Below are positions 10,074 to 19,700 of a stretch of DNA of 64,000 nucleotides, in pieces. The stretch is from Tritrichomonas foetus (lineage: Eukaryota > Parabasalia > Tritrichomonadida > Tritrichomonadidae). A model generated the notes under the pieces. The model did no database searches. It was given only the letters and a program-made list of their open reading frames with translations, and was not told the origin of the DNA. Made by a program: the position numbers and the translations under genes. Where the stretch lies: assembly GCA_001839685.1 (NCBI GenBank), contig MLAK01000663.1, positions 1-64,000 of the forward strand, read 5' to 3'. The stretch's first letter is position 1; every line of letters begins with the position of its first letter.

Positions 10074-10292
10074 TCATCGAATCCAGAGTGGATTTTTGAT
10101 CTGACAAGGAAAAGAAAAAAAAATGATGAAAGTTTGTTGGCTGTAAATTGGGCAGGTCAGGAGTCTGCCACATGTCCAGCCCAGTGGGGGAAACACCCTC
10201 GTGAAAAAACTAGCACAGCGGGCATTTTTCATTGATTTTGAATTTTTGACAGATTGATCAAAGATCAAATTGCAGATGAACAAAATTGGCAT
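10074..10292 (-). CDS. Possible small ORF in GC-richer island
   Basis: A 72-codon ATG ORF in a segment clearly richer in G and C than its surroundings. TCAACT lies about 9 nt upstream of the ATG on this strand, matching the local initiator. The middle (CASFFTRVFPPLGWTCGRLL) has Cys, Trp and Pro, unlike random AT-rich spacer. I recognise no family. The same DNA can fold (see the hairpin at 10139-10181), so a structured RNA is an alternative. A 29-codon minus-strand ORF at 10745-10834 has similar composition and may be another fragment. Confidence 0.28.
   Translation of the reverse strand: MPILFICNLIFDQSVKNSKSMKNARCASFFTRVFPPLGWTCGRLLTCPIYSQQTFIIFFSFPCQIKNPLWIR
10139..10181. ncRNA. Nested GC hairpin, candidate structured RNA
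   Basis: GGCTG at 10139-10143 pairs with CAGCC at 10177-10181. Inside it, GGCAG at 10151-10155 pairs with CTGCC at 10165-10169 around a 9-nt loop. A GCCC at 10179-10182 could alternatively pair with GGGC at 10220-10223. No known RNA signature (SRP domain IV, RNase P CR-I or snRNA motifs) was found on either strand, so this is only a candidate. Confidence 0.22.
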
Positions 10293-10990
10293 GAATAAGT
10301 TGATGTCAGATAATCGGGTTAAATAGAGATATTCTAATAAAGTATCTTACTCATTATATAGTCCGTTGTTGACTCCCTGATTGTTATCATTATTATAATT
10401 TTTCGTGAAAATTCGGAGTTGCCGAATTATGACTACTTCTTTCAAACAAGCAACATTAGTTTGTTTGATGCACATAACATTAATCAGAAAAGGAATCTGT
10501 TCATGATGACAAATAATCCAATCCACAGTTTGTGTTAAATAAAAGGCGGATTCAAAACATAAAGATGAAAAAAATGCTTCTTAAAAAGATGAAATTGCAT
10601 TCAAAAGGATTTGATGATTTTTTCACATATTATTTGTCAAAAAGTCAATGCAAGTGGCGAAAAACAGACACACCCAAATAGAAACATAATCTATAGCATT
10701 ATTTGACACTTTAAAGTAAAGATAGTGCCAAAAAAAAAAATATTTCAATAATTTACGAAATGGAACTCCTGTGAGGTGAGTGCATTTGGAGAACCAAAGG
10801 CATGCTTACTTTCCCCAAACGATGTGCGCAGCATTTTTTTCTGAGAAAATGTATTCATTGAAATAAAATAATTGAAATTCAGCGTAAAATAGCGGTTAAT
10901 TTATGAAAAAAACTGATAGACAATATAAAATACAATCGCAAAAGTGATGTGACAACAGGAGATGGTTCCACTTTTTGAGGGTAGTGAAAG

Positions 10991-10996
10991 TCACTT
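10991..10996 (+). promoter_or_regulatory. Initiator-like element, profilin copy 1
   Basis: TCACTT, followed by a second TCACTT-like copy, lies about 17 nt before the profilin ATG at 11010. It fits the T. vaginalis-type initiator in position and sequence. The mirror copy serves the other gene. Confidence 0.5.
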
Positions 10997-11009
10997 CACT
11001 TCGATAATA

Positions 11010-11381
11010 ATGTCGTGGGTTGCTTATCTCGCTCCAATCGAACAAGTTTCCGCCGGTTCAGCAATCATCTCCCAACAAGGAGCTCACTGCGGCCACAAGG
11101 GTGACTGGAAGGCCAACCAAGCTGAAGAAGTTAACTATGCTAACATCTTCAAGAACCCATCCAGCTATGCTGGCCAAAGCCTTACATTCGGTGGCAAGAA
11201 GTTCATGGTCAACCGTGCTCTTGATGACATGGTTATGGCTCAAGCCGGAAAAGAAGGAGTTATCCTTCAAAAGTCCAAGACAGTCATTGTCTGCGCTCAC
11301 TATGTTGAAGGTCAAGTTGCCGGAAACGTTTCCGCCCGTGTCGACCTTGTCGTTCGCCAACTCGTTGACAACGGTTGCTAA
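11010..11381 (+). CDS. Profilin, copy 1
   Basis: A 123-residue protein of typical profilin length. It starts MSWVAYL, the classical profilin N-terminus that helps form the poly-proline-binding face. LTFGGKKFMVNRALDDMVMA matches the central G-G-x-K-(Y/F)-M-V strand pair, and the C-terminal helix ends RLVRQLVD-like with a final Cys. Profilin binds actin monomers and proline-rich ligands in the cytoplasm and controls filament assembly. An upstream in-frame ATG at 10962 would add 16 residues, but MSW is the family start and the initiator TCACTT lies between the two. The DNA is GC-richer than neighbouring genes with a restricted codon choice (many AAG, AAC, GCC), as expected for high expression. 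The gene lies in an inverted repeat with an identical second copy facing it. Confidence 0.92.
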   Translation: MSWVAYLAPIEQVSAGSAIISQQGAHCGHKGDWKANQAEEVNYANIFKNPSSYAGQSLTFGGKKFMVNRALDDMVMAQAGKEGVILQKSKTVIVCAHYVEGQVAGNVSARVDLVVRQLVDNGC

Positions 11382-11453
11382 ACAATCTCATTGTCGAGCT
11401 TAATTTTCAACTTTTAGTTTTTTATTTTTCTTTTTTCACTCTTTTTTTCTTTT

Positions 11454-11787
11454 CGTCTATTCTAATTAATAATATACTCATTCTTTAATCAAATTTATTT
11501 ATTAAATCATTTTTATTTTTTTCAAGTTTTTATTATCAAACATTGATATTCTCTTCTCATGCAGATTTATATTATTATGTTTAGAAAATTGACGATTTTG
11601 CAGATTTTTTATTATGATTAATGATCTAAATAAGAATGATGATTTTATTGAGGTATAAATCATTTCCCATTTTAAATGTGAGTTTAAAAATGGTATAAGA
11701 TCATAAAAAGAAGAAATAATAGATAATGATAAATATGATTATCAAAAAAATCAAGTGAATAATAAGGAAATGTATATCATATTAGAT
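11454..11787. other. Spacer of the profilin palindrome
   Basis: A 334-bp AT-rich spacer between the 3' ends of the two profilin copies. No gene is visible. Convergent transcripts that run past their ends would meet here. Confidence 0.8.
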
Positions 11788-12320
11788 AAAAGAAAAAAAG
11801 AGTGAAAAAAGAAAAATAAAAAACTAAAAGTTGAAAATTAAGCTCGACAATGAGATTGTTTAGCAACCGTTGTCAACGAGTTGGCGAACGACAAGGTCGA
11901 CACGGGCGGAAACGTTTCCGGCAACTTGACCTTCAACATAGTGAGCGCAGACAATGACTGTCTTGGACTTTTGAAGGATAACTCCTTCTTTTCCGGCTTG
12001 AGCCATAACCATGTCATCAAGAGCACGGTTGACCATGAACTTCTTGCCACCGAATGTAAGGCTTTGGCCAGCATAGCTGGATGGGTTCTTGAAGATGTTA
12101 GCATAGTTAACTTCTTCAGCTTGGTTGGCCTTCCAGTCACCCTTGTGGCCGCAGTGAGCTCCTTGTTGGGAGATGATTGCTGAACCGGCGGAAACTTGTT
12201 CGATTGGAGCGAGATAAGCAACCCACGACATTATTATCGAAGTGAAGTGACTTTCACTACCCTCAAAAAGTGGAACCATCTCCTGTTGTCACATCACTTT
12301 TGCGATTGTATTTTATATTG
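11788..12320 (-). repeat. Right arm of profilin inverted repeat
   Basis: Reverse complement of 10921-11453. Together the arms form a 1.4-kb palindrome with a 334-bp centre. Confidence 0.95.
11860..12231 (-). CDS. Profilin, copy 2
   Basis: A 123-residue protein identical to copy 1, read on the opposite strand. The same MSW start, GGKKFMV core, stop and initiator-like upstream element are present, because the arm includes promoter and 3' flank. Both copies should therefore be transcribable. No sequence difference between the two proteins is visible. Either this is a very recent duplication, or gene conversion keeps the arms identical, or the assembly has mis-joined one locus (a chimeric inverted contig). 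The unique 334-bp spacer and the different outer flanks argue against a simple assembly artefact but do not exclude it. Confidence 0.9.
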   Translation of the reverse strand: MSWVAYLAPIEQVSAGSAIISQQGAHCGHKGDWKANQAEEVNYANIFKNPSSYAGQSLTFGGKKFMVNRALDDMVMAQAGKEGVILQKSKTVIVCAHYVEGQVAGNVSARVDLVVRQLVDNGC

Positions 12321-12585
12321 CGAACCCAATCTCAAAACTCGAAGATACATATTTCGCATCAAAACGCATTATTATTCCTATTTATACCAATAAAAATAAA
12401 CGTCAGCCAATCAGCATTTTAATGAAAAGTGACATGAAAAACGAACGAAATTTAATTTCACATCACAAAAATACAAAACGAACTCTAAATATTCACCAAA
12501 CGTTACAGAACATCTTTCGGAAGAATAATCGATTTGTAATGATCTGTCATTTTTTTTTCGATTTTATAAATATTTTTTATATAGG

Positions 12586-12795
12586 TCATTCAAAATCCCT
12601 CTCTTTTATGTCGGCAAAATGAATTACTTCTATTTGTTCATGAAAATGCGACAACTTCTCATCAATTTTTTTTACCAACAATTTTCCTCTCTCAACTAAC
12701 ACCATTTCATTTTTTTGAAAATTTCTCATTTTATTCATAATTCTTTCCTGATTCGATTCTTTTTTTCTGATGAAGAAATTTTTTTTTGACATCAT
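12586..12795 (-). CDS. Small ORF or 5' fragment of a broken gene
   Basis: A 69-codon ATG ORF with a Lys/Glu-rich helical composition (VERGKLLVKKIDEKLSHFHE). TCATAT overlaps the ATG on this strand. Just past its stop, another frame gives 29 codons of protein-like sequence (MTYIKNIYKIEKK and on), suggesting a frameshifted longer gene. It abuts a poly-T run on the plus strand. No family is recognised, so it may be real, a remnant or chance. Confidence 0.25.
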   Translation of the reverse strand: MMSKKNFFIRKKESNQERIMNKMRNFQKNEMVLVERGKLLVKKIDEKLSHFHEQIEVIHFADIKERDFE

Positions 12796-12799
12796 ATGA

Positions 12800-12822
12800 T
12801 TTTTTTTTTTTTTTTTTTTTTT
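12800..12822. repeat. Poly-T run (23 nt)
   Basis: Uninterrupted T homopolymer. Length may be unreliable in a draft assembly. Confidence 0.85.
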
Positions 12823-12842
12823 ACGTTACTAGAATGTGAACA

Positions 12843-12881
12843 TTTACCCTACTATACGCATAAAGCCCATATTAGGGTAAA
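12843..12881. other. 9-bp hairpin with TAGGG/CCCTA stem
   Basis: TTTACCCTA at 12843-12851 pairs with TAGGGTAAA at 12873-12881 around a 21-nt loop. It does not follow a clear gene end. It could be a terminator-like or protein-binding site, or chance. Confidence 0.25.
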
Positions 12882-12963
12882 AATTTGATATATAATCGCT
12901 CTTGATCATATATATGGTTGTTCCACTGTTTAAAATTATACTTCTTATAAATCAAGATCTTTT

Positions 12964-13560
12964 CAATATTCACTTGAATAAACAGATGAACTGTGGCCTT
13001 CCAAAGTAAAACGATTTTGATAATTAGGATTTTGATGTCTTTCGATTATGTTATAAACAAATTCAATATCGGATGGAATTAAATTGAAATATTTGATTCT
13101 TCATGATTCGTGAATTTGTGTTTTAACATCAATTTCATTTTACTTAAAATTGAATAAAGTCACATCTCTGCAACAAGCACAATTAACTGCAACTGTTGCT
13201 TTACATTAACGAACCATCCAACCATGCTTTGAGAAGTGTTGTAATTACATGCAATTGAGCTGGTTCATAATTCTTATTATTTAGAAATAGTGATCTCGAT
13301 AAAATTTGAACTTACAATCTTCACTTTATTCTACACGAAAATTAAATAGAATTTGGAACTGATGTTAATGTATGGAATAGCACTTTACTGAACCCTTAAT
13401 TGTTTTAGTCAAAGGTTTGTCTTGAGAAGCAAGTGAAAAACTGAACCAAGGGAAGTTCCTGCAAATGAATTATCATTAAGAATATAAATGCACCTTATGG
13501 AAGTATATTTAGCTTTTAAAGAACGAAGAAGATGAATATGAAGAATCATTGATGAGTTAA
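12964..13560 (-). pseudogene. Decayed coding remnant
   Basis: Several protein-like stretches occur in different minus-strand frames. A 44-codon stretch at about 12964-13098 includes FVYNIIERHQNPNYQNRF and ends at a TGA. A second at 13201-13269 reads EPAQLHVITTLLKAWLDG. Upstream pieces near 13380-13500 include PLTKTIKGSVKCYSIH. Stops and frame changes separate them and no intact gene can be drawn. I do not recognise the ancestor. From 13561 to 14113 I see only AT-rich spacer. Confidence 0.32.
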
Positions 13561-14113
13561 AAATTGGAACAGACGAAAAATAAATTTTTAAATTATTTTA
13601 TTCACATTTTTCTTTCTGCGAATATCAACAATTACTATTACACAACATTATTAATATATATATAAAGATTCATATTACAAAATCAATTTATCAATATTAA
13701 CATCAAGTCTTTTATCGTAAAAATTAATAAATATAAATATAAATTAATTATATTTAATATAATTAATTCATAATAATATCAGGTAAAAGAAAGATTTTTA
13801 AACTAGGTTTTATTTAATTCTTTTTCTAGAAAAGCCTTTTGATTAAGGGTTAATTGGATTCAGTGGACGACATCATAAATATTCAACGCGCTTCGTATTC
13901 AATTTTTTAAAGACAGCTCAAAGCTCATCATAATATTTGAAATTTTTTCCATAATAATGACGAAGCTCTATGTTTGTATTTCTATCATTAAATCTTAATA
14001 ATTGAATAAGACATTTTTGGTATTGCTATCAGATGAAGAATAATGCAAACATTTAATGTATAACACATAATGCATCCAATAGAAATTTCTTTCAATTCAT
14101 TTTGGAGATCATT

Positions 14114-15745
14114 CTATGAAGTGAAAGAAGAATTAGGTAAAGAAAGTTTGTATAATTCTATATCTAAAATAATATCTCCATCATTTGATGTTGTCAATTG
14201 AGGTGAATTAAAAGTTTCACAACACTCGCTGATCACTTTTTTGAATCCAATTTCAATAAAAATTGCACAATTTGGCCCTCCAACAGCAAAAGTATCTTGT
14301 GACACAGAAATAAAATAATCGTTAGTCCCTGAACATCTGTACACTTGCCTATTTGTAACATCAAAAACTGATGTTGAGGGTGTTCCATAATAACGACCAT
14401 TTAAAAAAGGTTTCAACTGTTCAGACAAAATAGCACCAAATACTTTTGTTTCCGTTTTAATAATAATCATGAATGGTTGTTTTCCAGTGCCTTTATCAAG
14501 AAATGTAGAAAAAGCATTTCCATCGACTGACATTAAATAAACTGGGAAAGCATCATATCTTTGATAAGCGATTGGCATATTTTGTAATAAAAAGGAATAA
14601 GTTGCACCATTTATTAATTTACCATTATGAATATTAGAATTGTTTGATTGTGCAATTGTTATTCTCTTTCTTCTTACTCCAGAAAAAGTCAAATTTCCGC
14701 TTACTTTTGAAGTTGTCGCTAAAAGTGGTGCATAGAAGTGGCATGCTGCGAAATCTTCAATTCTTGGAAGAACATTTAAATTATAGAGTTCAATATGTTC
14801 ACTAAGTGCACGTTGTTCAGCAGATAATATCTTTTTTCTTCTTGGGAGACGTAATGAATAACTAATATTAATTAATTCTTTTAATTCTTCTGGTGAATTT
14901 AATAAGCTTAAGCAATTTAAAACAGTATTCATGAATTCAACTGCAGAACTTGTTTCAAGAAGTTCATTTTGAATGTGAATTAAAAATCCAATAAAAAATC
15001 GAATCAATATTTTTCTTCCTTCATTTATATAAGCATCAAAAATTGTAAGTGAAACTTGTTTATTGATTTTTGGTGTAAAAATCAATGGAAGTATAAAAAG
15101 CGCCACTTCACTTATTTTTAAATTGATAGAATTTGCATGTTCGATTAACTTTCGACTAATTCCATCCACTAGAAATTGAACCGCATTAATTGAAGCAAGA
15201 AACTTTTCTTTTGAAAGAGGAAAATATTTTTCATTGGCGTTTATCATTGCTTGTAAACAAAAATAGGCCAAATCTGGCTCTAAATAAAGGAGAAGCATGG
15301 ATGCAACACTTGGAATCATTGGTGCAAATATAACATTGCGATTTTGATTTTTAACAACATTCAAAAAATTGTATAACTTTTCCCCTTGTGTAAATAATAG
15401 CATATCAGGGAATCCAAATGCTTCATATATTGATTCATTTCTAGGCAATGATTTCTTTTGTTCTATTTCATTCCAAATGTTTCCAATTTCTTCGATCAAT
15501 TGTAAACCGCCTGATGTAATAAACCAAATATCTTGGCGATATGCATTTGGTATGCCATATCGAATCATCATCTTTAGTGATGAGTTTATTTCTGATAAAG
15601 GCATAATTTGATCAAATTTAATTTTTCGATTAGTTTCTTCTACTTCCCATTCATCAACAGGCTGCTTAACGACATCTTCAATTGATTGTTCATGATATCC
15701 TTCTGCTTTTGCAGCATTCATGCATTTTTTCCGCTTAATGAACAT
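14114..15745 (-). CDS. TBC-TLDc domain protein (TBC1D24-like)
   Basis: A 543-residue protein. The N-terminal half is a TBC domain: RYGIPNAYRQDIW matches the entry motif G-(I/V)-P-x-x-R-x-x-x-W, and LEPDLAYFCLQAMI matches the D-x-x-Y region. The C-terminal ~150 residues are a TLDc domain: FGAILSEQL, YYGTPSTSVF, FAVGGPNCAIFIEIGF, CETFNSPQL and the final DIELYKL. TBC domains stimulate Rab GTPases and TLDc domains bind the V-ATPase or protect from oxidative stress; in TBC1D24 the pair acts in endosome and vesicle traffic. The canonical Arg finger (I-x-x-D-x-x-R) and Gln finger (Y-x-Q) are not visible, so Rab-GAP activity may be lost. A second in-frame Met at residue 9 is an alternative start. Confidence 0.8.
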   Translation of the reverse strand: MFIKRKKCMNAAKAEGYHEQSIEDVVKQPVDEWEVEETNRKIKFDQIMPLSEINSSLKMMIRYGIPNAYRQDIWFITSGGLQLIEEIGNIWNEIEQKKSLPRNESIYEAFGFPDMLLFTQGEKLYNFLNVVKNQNRNVIFAPMIPSVASMLLLYLEPDLAYFCLQAMINANEKYFPLSKEKFLASINAVQFLVDGISRKLIEHANSINLKISEVALFILPLIFTPKINKQVSLTIFDAYINEGRKILIRFFIGFLIHIQNELLETSSAVEFMNTVLNCLSLLNSPEELKELINISYSLRLPRRKKILSAEQRALSEHIELYNLNVLPRIEDFAACHFYAPLLATTSKVSGNLTFSGVRRKRITIAQSNNSNIHNGKLINGATYSFLLQNMPIAYQRYDAFPVYLMSVDGNAFSTFLDKGTGKQPFMIIIKTETKVFGAILSEQLKPFLNGRYYGTPSTSVFDVTNRQVYRCSGTNDYFISVSQDTFAVGGPNCAIFIEIGFKKVISECCETFNSPQLTTSNDGDIILDIELYKLSLPNSSFTS

Positions 15746-16716
15746 TAGAAGAAAATTTTTTGGAATTTTGAATTTTCACAAAATTCAGATGAAATTTCTG
15801 AAGATAATTGCTCAAATTTCCTCAATTTCATGTTCAGAATTATCAATAATTCTAATTTTTATTCTATCTGATCATTGTAAAGTATTTAAATACTATCCCA
15901 GCATGATAAAAAAGCATTGAAAAATCATTCGGTGTTTTCAAATTTTGAATTCGTATCAAACTTCATCGTTATGTTTACAATTTGACATAATCACCTTTAT
16001 ATCATGACTCATGATGATTGATATATATGCGTATTGTTTAATTCAATCATTCCCGTGAAAATATCAATAACTATTTGCTTGATAATTGAATAATAATTCT
16101 TCAACGAAAATATTATGTCTTCTTATATGCTGCAAATGGTTTAGTATAACTATGATGACTGTAATAAACTCACTATTTTATTAAAAATATTTAAAATACA
16201 AAAAAGAGTTCAGAAAATTGATTTTGACAAATTTTTAATTTTTGTCTTTTATTTTATTAAATAATGATTACTAATCAGCACAACATCTGAAATGAAATAG
16301 TTTTGTTATCAAAAGTTTTTTGTGAATATTTTACGATTGCGATTCTGAGAATTATTAGTTTTTTTATCACCTTCTCTTTCAACAACACATATAAATTCCA
16401 ATGCTAAATTTATATTATATCAGTACAAAACATCTTAAAGCTGCCTGATATATTCTCAATTCAAATGAATGCATTAATCGAGAAATAATTACTAGTTTCA
16501 TGATACCATATCTTGCAAAATGAATGAACACGTTTGTGCATCTTTAATCTCTCACACGTTGTTTTCATTCTTGTTTCATTTATGAAATAAAATAATCCTC
16601 AATCTGAATCACAAGATACGTTTAAATTGATCAGGTTTGAATGCATACGTTTTTTTTGAGTTCTAAACGGATGCAAATAAGACAACTTTTTGAGAGCCTT
16701 ATAACAAAAATATCTT
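15746..16716. other. Intergenic spacer
   Basis: About 970 bp between divergent genes. It is AT-rich. A 66-codon plus-strand frame at 15720-15920 overlaps the TBC gene start and lacks protein features. No RNA gene or convincing coding remnant was seen. Confidence 0.5.
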
Positions 16717-19700
16717 ATGGAGGACAAAAGGGATCATGGCATAGCCAAATCCCTCAATGAATATCTTGATATTATCAACAGTCGTCGTCTTTACCAGGAA
16801 CACATGAAACACATGTGGAATGCGCAACACAAAATTGAGACAGATCCAATTCCTCCCTTCCCAGGCATTGTTCAAGGCCAACAGGTAAACGCAAAGAACC
16901 GCGCTCTTCAGTGGCAGCTTGAGGAGGACAAATTAAAATTCGTAAATGACCTCAAAAAATACAATGAAAATCAAAAGAAAAAAGGCTTTTCTGACATTAC
17001 CGCGAAACCTTCTCCAAGGCGAAAAATTAATTCAGCTCGATCAAACGAATATCCACCGTTTTCGCAGACCGGAACACCTTTTTCGAAAAATACAAGTTTG
17101 ACTGAATTCTCTGGCTCAGCAACAACAGGGAATTTACCCCAACTTCTCAGCCTCGAAAGCGGAATGGATATAACCGATCTTTCAGTCGAATCACGTCGAT
17201 CAGTCAAACCGCGAAAATATCCCAAATTAATCGAACCAAAATCTTCCCAGAAAATCAGAAAAATTCCAATGTCAGTTCAGACAGTAAATCCTCCTCGACA
17301 GTCAGGAAAAACAACAACTAAATCTGGATCAATTGATGATCTTCAATCTTTTGAATCTCCACAAAGCAGAAGTTTTGAGAAAGATTCACAAAATTATGAT
17401 CAGTATAGTCATGATCATTTTAATGCAGACGAAGATGAAGACGATGATGGTGACCTTGTGTCAGTTTCAACTCAACCAGTTCCACCTGTATTGAAAAAGG
17501 CATCATCACCAAGACATTCGAAAGTTCCTTCTTCACAAACTATGAAAGTTCACGAACCGGGCCAAAAACAAACAAGCATTGTTTCAACACCAAGACCAGT
17601 AAAAACAAAACCAAAAATCAGTCCACCAGCAACTTCAAAATCACCTGAAAAGAAACAAACAAGAAATTCAACAAGTAATAAATCAAATGTTAGACCAACA
17701 ATTCGTCCACAAAAATCTCCTCAAATCAAAGAACCAGAAATTCAAAAGAAATCACCCAAACAAATAAGAAGAACACCAACAACTTCTTCTTCAAACCAAT
17801 CAGAATCTATAACAAAATCAAATCCAACTCTAAATATCAATCTTTCAGACCTTTCTGCTACAGCTCAGCCAAGATTTGAACATGAAGTAATTCCAGCTAC
17901 TCGTGATTCAAATAGTGCAAGAAGCTCAGGCTCATCTAAAACACTCGAAAAACCATTTGAATTAGTAGACAAACCGCCAGAACTTTATAAAGATTTGGAG
18001 ATTCCACTTGAAGAAGAAGAACTCGCTGAATCTTCTGAATCCCCAGTTTATTCGAACAATACACCATTCTCCTCAACTGGACACAGCTCAATTTTGACTG
18101 ATGATCATGATTCTGATGGAGAAGTTTCTGACTATTCTGATGAGCAAGGTTCTGTTTTGGCTCAGAAATTCGAAGATTCAAAGAATGTGATCGAACAAGA
18201 AAATGAAAAGGCTAAAGCACCAAGAAGATCAGTGAATCGATCATTGACAACAAATGATAACCTCATTGATAAGCCACCTGAATTATATAAAGAATTAGAA
18301 ATTCATTCAAGTTCGGAAAATAAAGAAGAAGCATTAAATGAATCTCTTGCAGATAAAACCAAAACCATTTCCGAAGAAGTGGGTGAAAATGAGGAAGCCG
18401 TTCAGAATGAAGAAGCAACTGAAAATATCGACCAAGAAGGTTTGGACCAGAACGAAGAACCAATTGAGGAGCAAAATGATGAACAAGAATCTGAAGGTGA
18501 AAGAATTGAAATTGGCCAGGATTATGAAGACAATAATGAACAAGAAGAAATAAATGCTCAAAGTGAAGAGGTCGCTGAAAGAGTAATCAGTGATCAACAA
18601 GAAAATGCTGAACGAAATGAAGAATTTGTTGAACAACAAGAAGAAGTTGCTGAACAACAAGAAGAATTTGAGCAACAAGAAGAAATTGCTGAACAACAAG
18701 ATGAATTTGAACAACAACAAGAATTTGAGCAACAAGAAGAAGTTGCTGAACAAGAAGAAAATGTTGAGCAGCAAGAAGAAGAAATTGAACAACAAGATGA
18801 ATTTGAACAAGAAGAAGTTGCTGAACAACGAGAAGAAATTGAACAACAAGAAGAAATTGCTGAACAACAAGAAGAATTTGAACAACAAGAAGAAATTGCT
18901 GAACAGCAAGAAGAATTTGAACAACAACAAGAAATTGAACAACAAGAAGAAATTGCTGAACAACAAGAAGAAGTTACTGAACAACAAGAAGAAATTGCTG
19001 AACAACAAGAAGAATTTGAACAACAACAAGAAATTGAACAACAAGAAGAAATTGCTGAACAACAAGAAGAAGTTACTGAACAACAAGAAGAAATTGCTGA
19101 ACAACAAGAAGAATTTGAACAACAACAAGAAGTTGCTGAACAACAAGAAGAATTTGCGCACAATCGATCGATTGAAGAAGACAATCAAGAATATGCAGAG
19201 GATAATGAAGAAGTGGCCGAGGAAAATCATGATTATAATGAAGAAAATACTGAAGAAGCAGAAGTCAACCAAGAAGAAGAAACGGCAGAACAAACCAAAG
19301 GCTATGCGGAAGAAAATAATGGAGACGTGGCCGAGGAAAATCAAGAATACGCCGAGGAGAATAACGAAGAATATCCTGATAAACATCAAGAATACCAAGA
19401 AGAAAATCAAGAAGAGACCTTAGAACAAAACCAAATAAATGAAGAGGAGAATCACGAATATACTGGAGAAAATCGAGAAGAAGTTGTCGAAGAAAATAAT
19501 GAAGAGGTCGCTCAATCAAATCCAGAATATATTGAAGAAGATCAAGCTGAAGCTCAACAAGACAATGAAGAGGTTGTTGAAAAAGAAGAAAATGAAATTC
19601 AACAACATAATGTGAAGATCTTTGATGACGTTAAGGAAGCTGAACTTTCACCTGTTCCAGACACACCACAAACCTCTGAAGATGGTGCTGCAACGAAAGA

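Larger units (their letters stand above)
10921..11453 (+). repeat. Left arm of profilin inverted repeat
   Basis: This 533-bp arm is the reverse complement of 11788-12320. Ends were fixed by reading both sides: identity stops at 10920/12321 outside and at 11454/11787 inside. It contains about 70 bp upstream of the initiator, the whole profilin gene and about 70 bp of 3' flank. All translated frames of the two arms are the same, so identity over the coding part is complete or nearly so. Confidence 0.95.

Noticed and set aside
10962..11009. Upstream ATG extension of profilin
   Set aside because: Profilins start MSW, and the initiator-like TCACTT sits between the two ATGs.
12690..12705. ACTAACACC on the plus strand as a splice motif
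   Set aside because: No AG follows in the right place and no split gene needs it.
18334..19423. Long open frames in other frames and on the minus strand over the EQQEE tract
   Set aside because: GAA/CAA repeats lack stop triplets in several frames. The products are monotonous (Asn/Lys, Phe/Leu or Ser/Cys) and overlap the long real gene.
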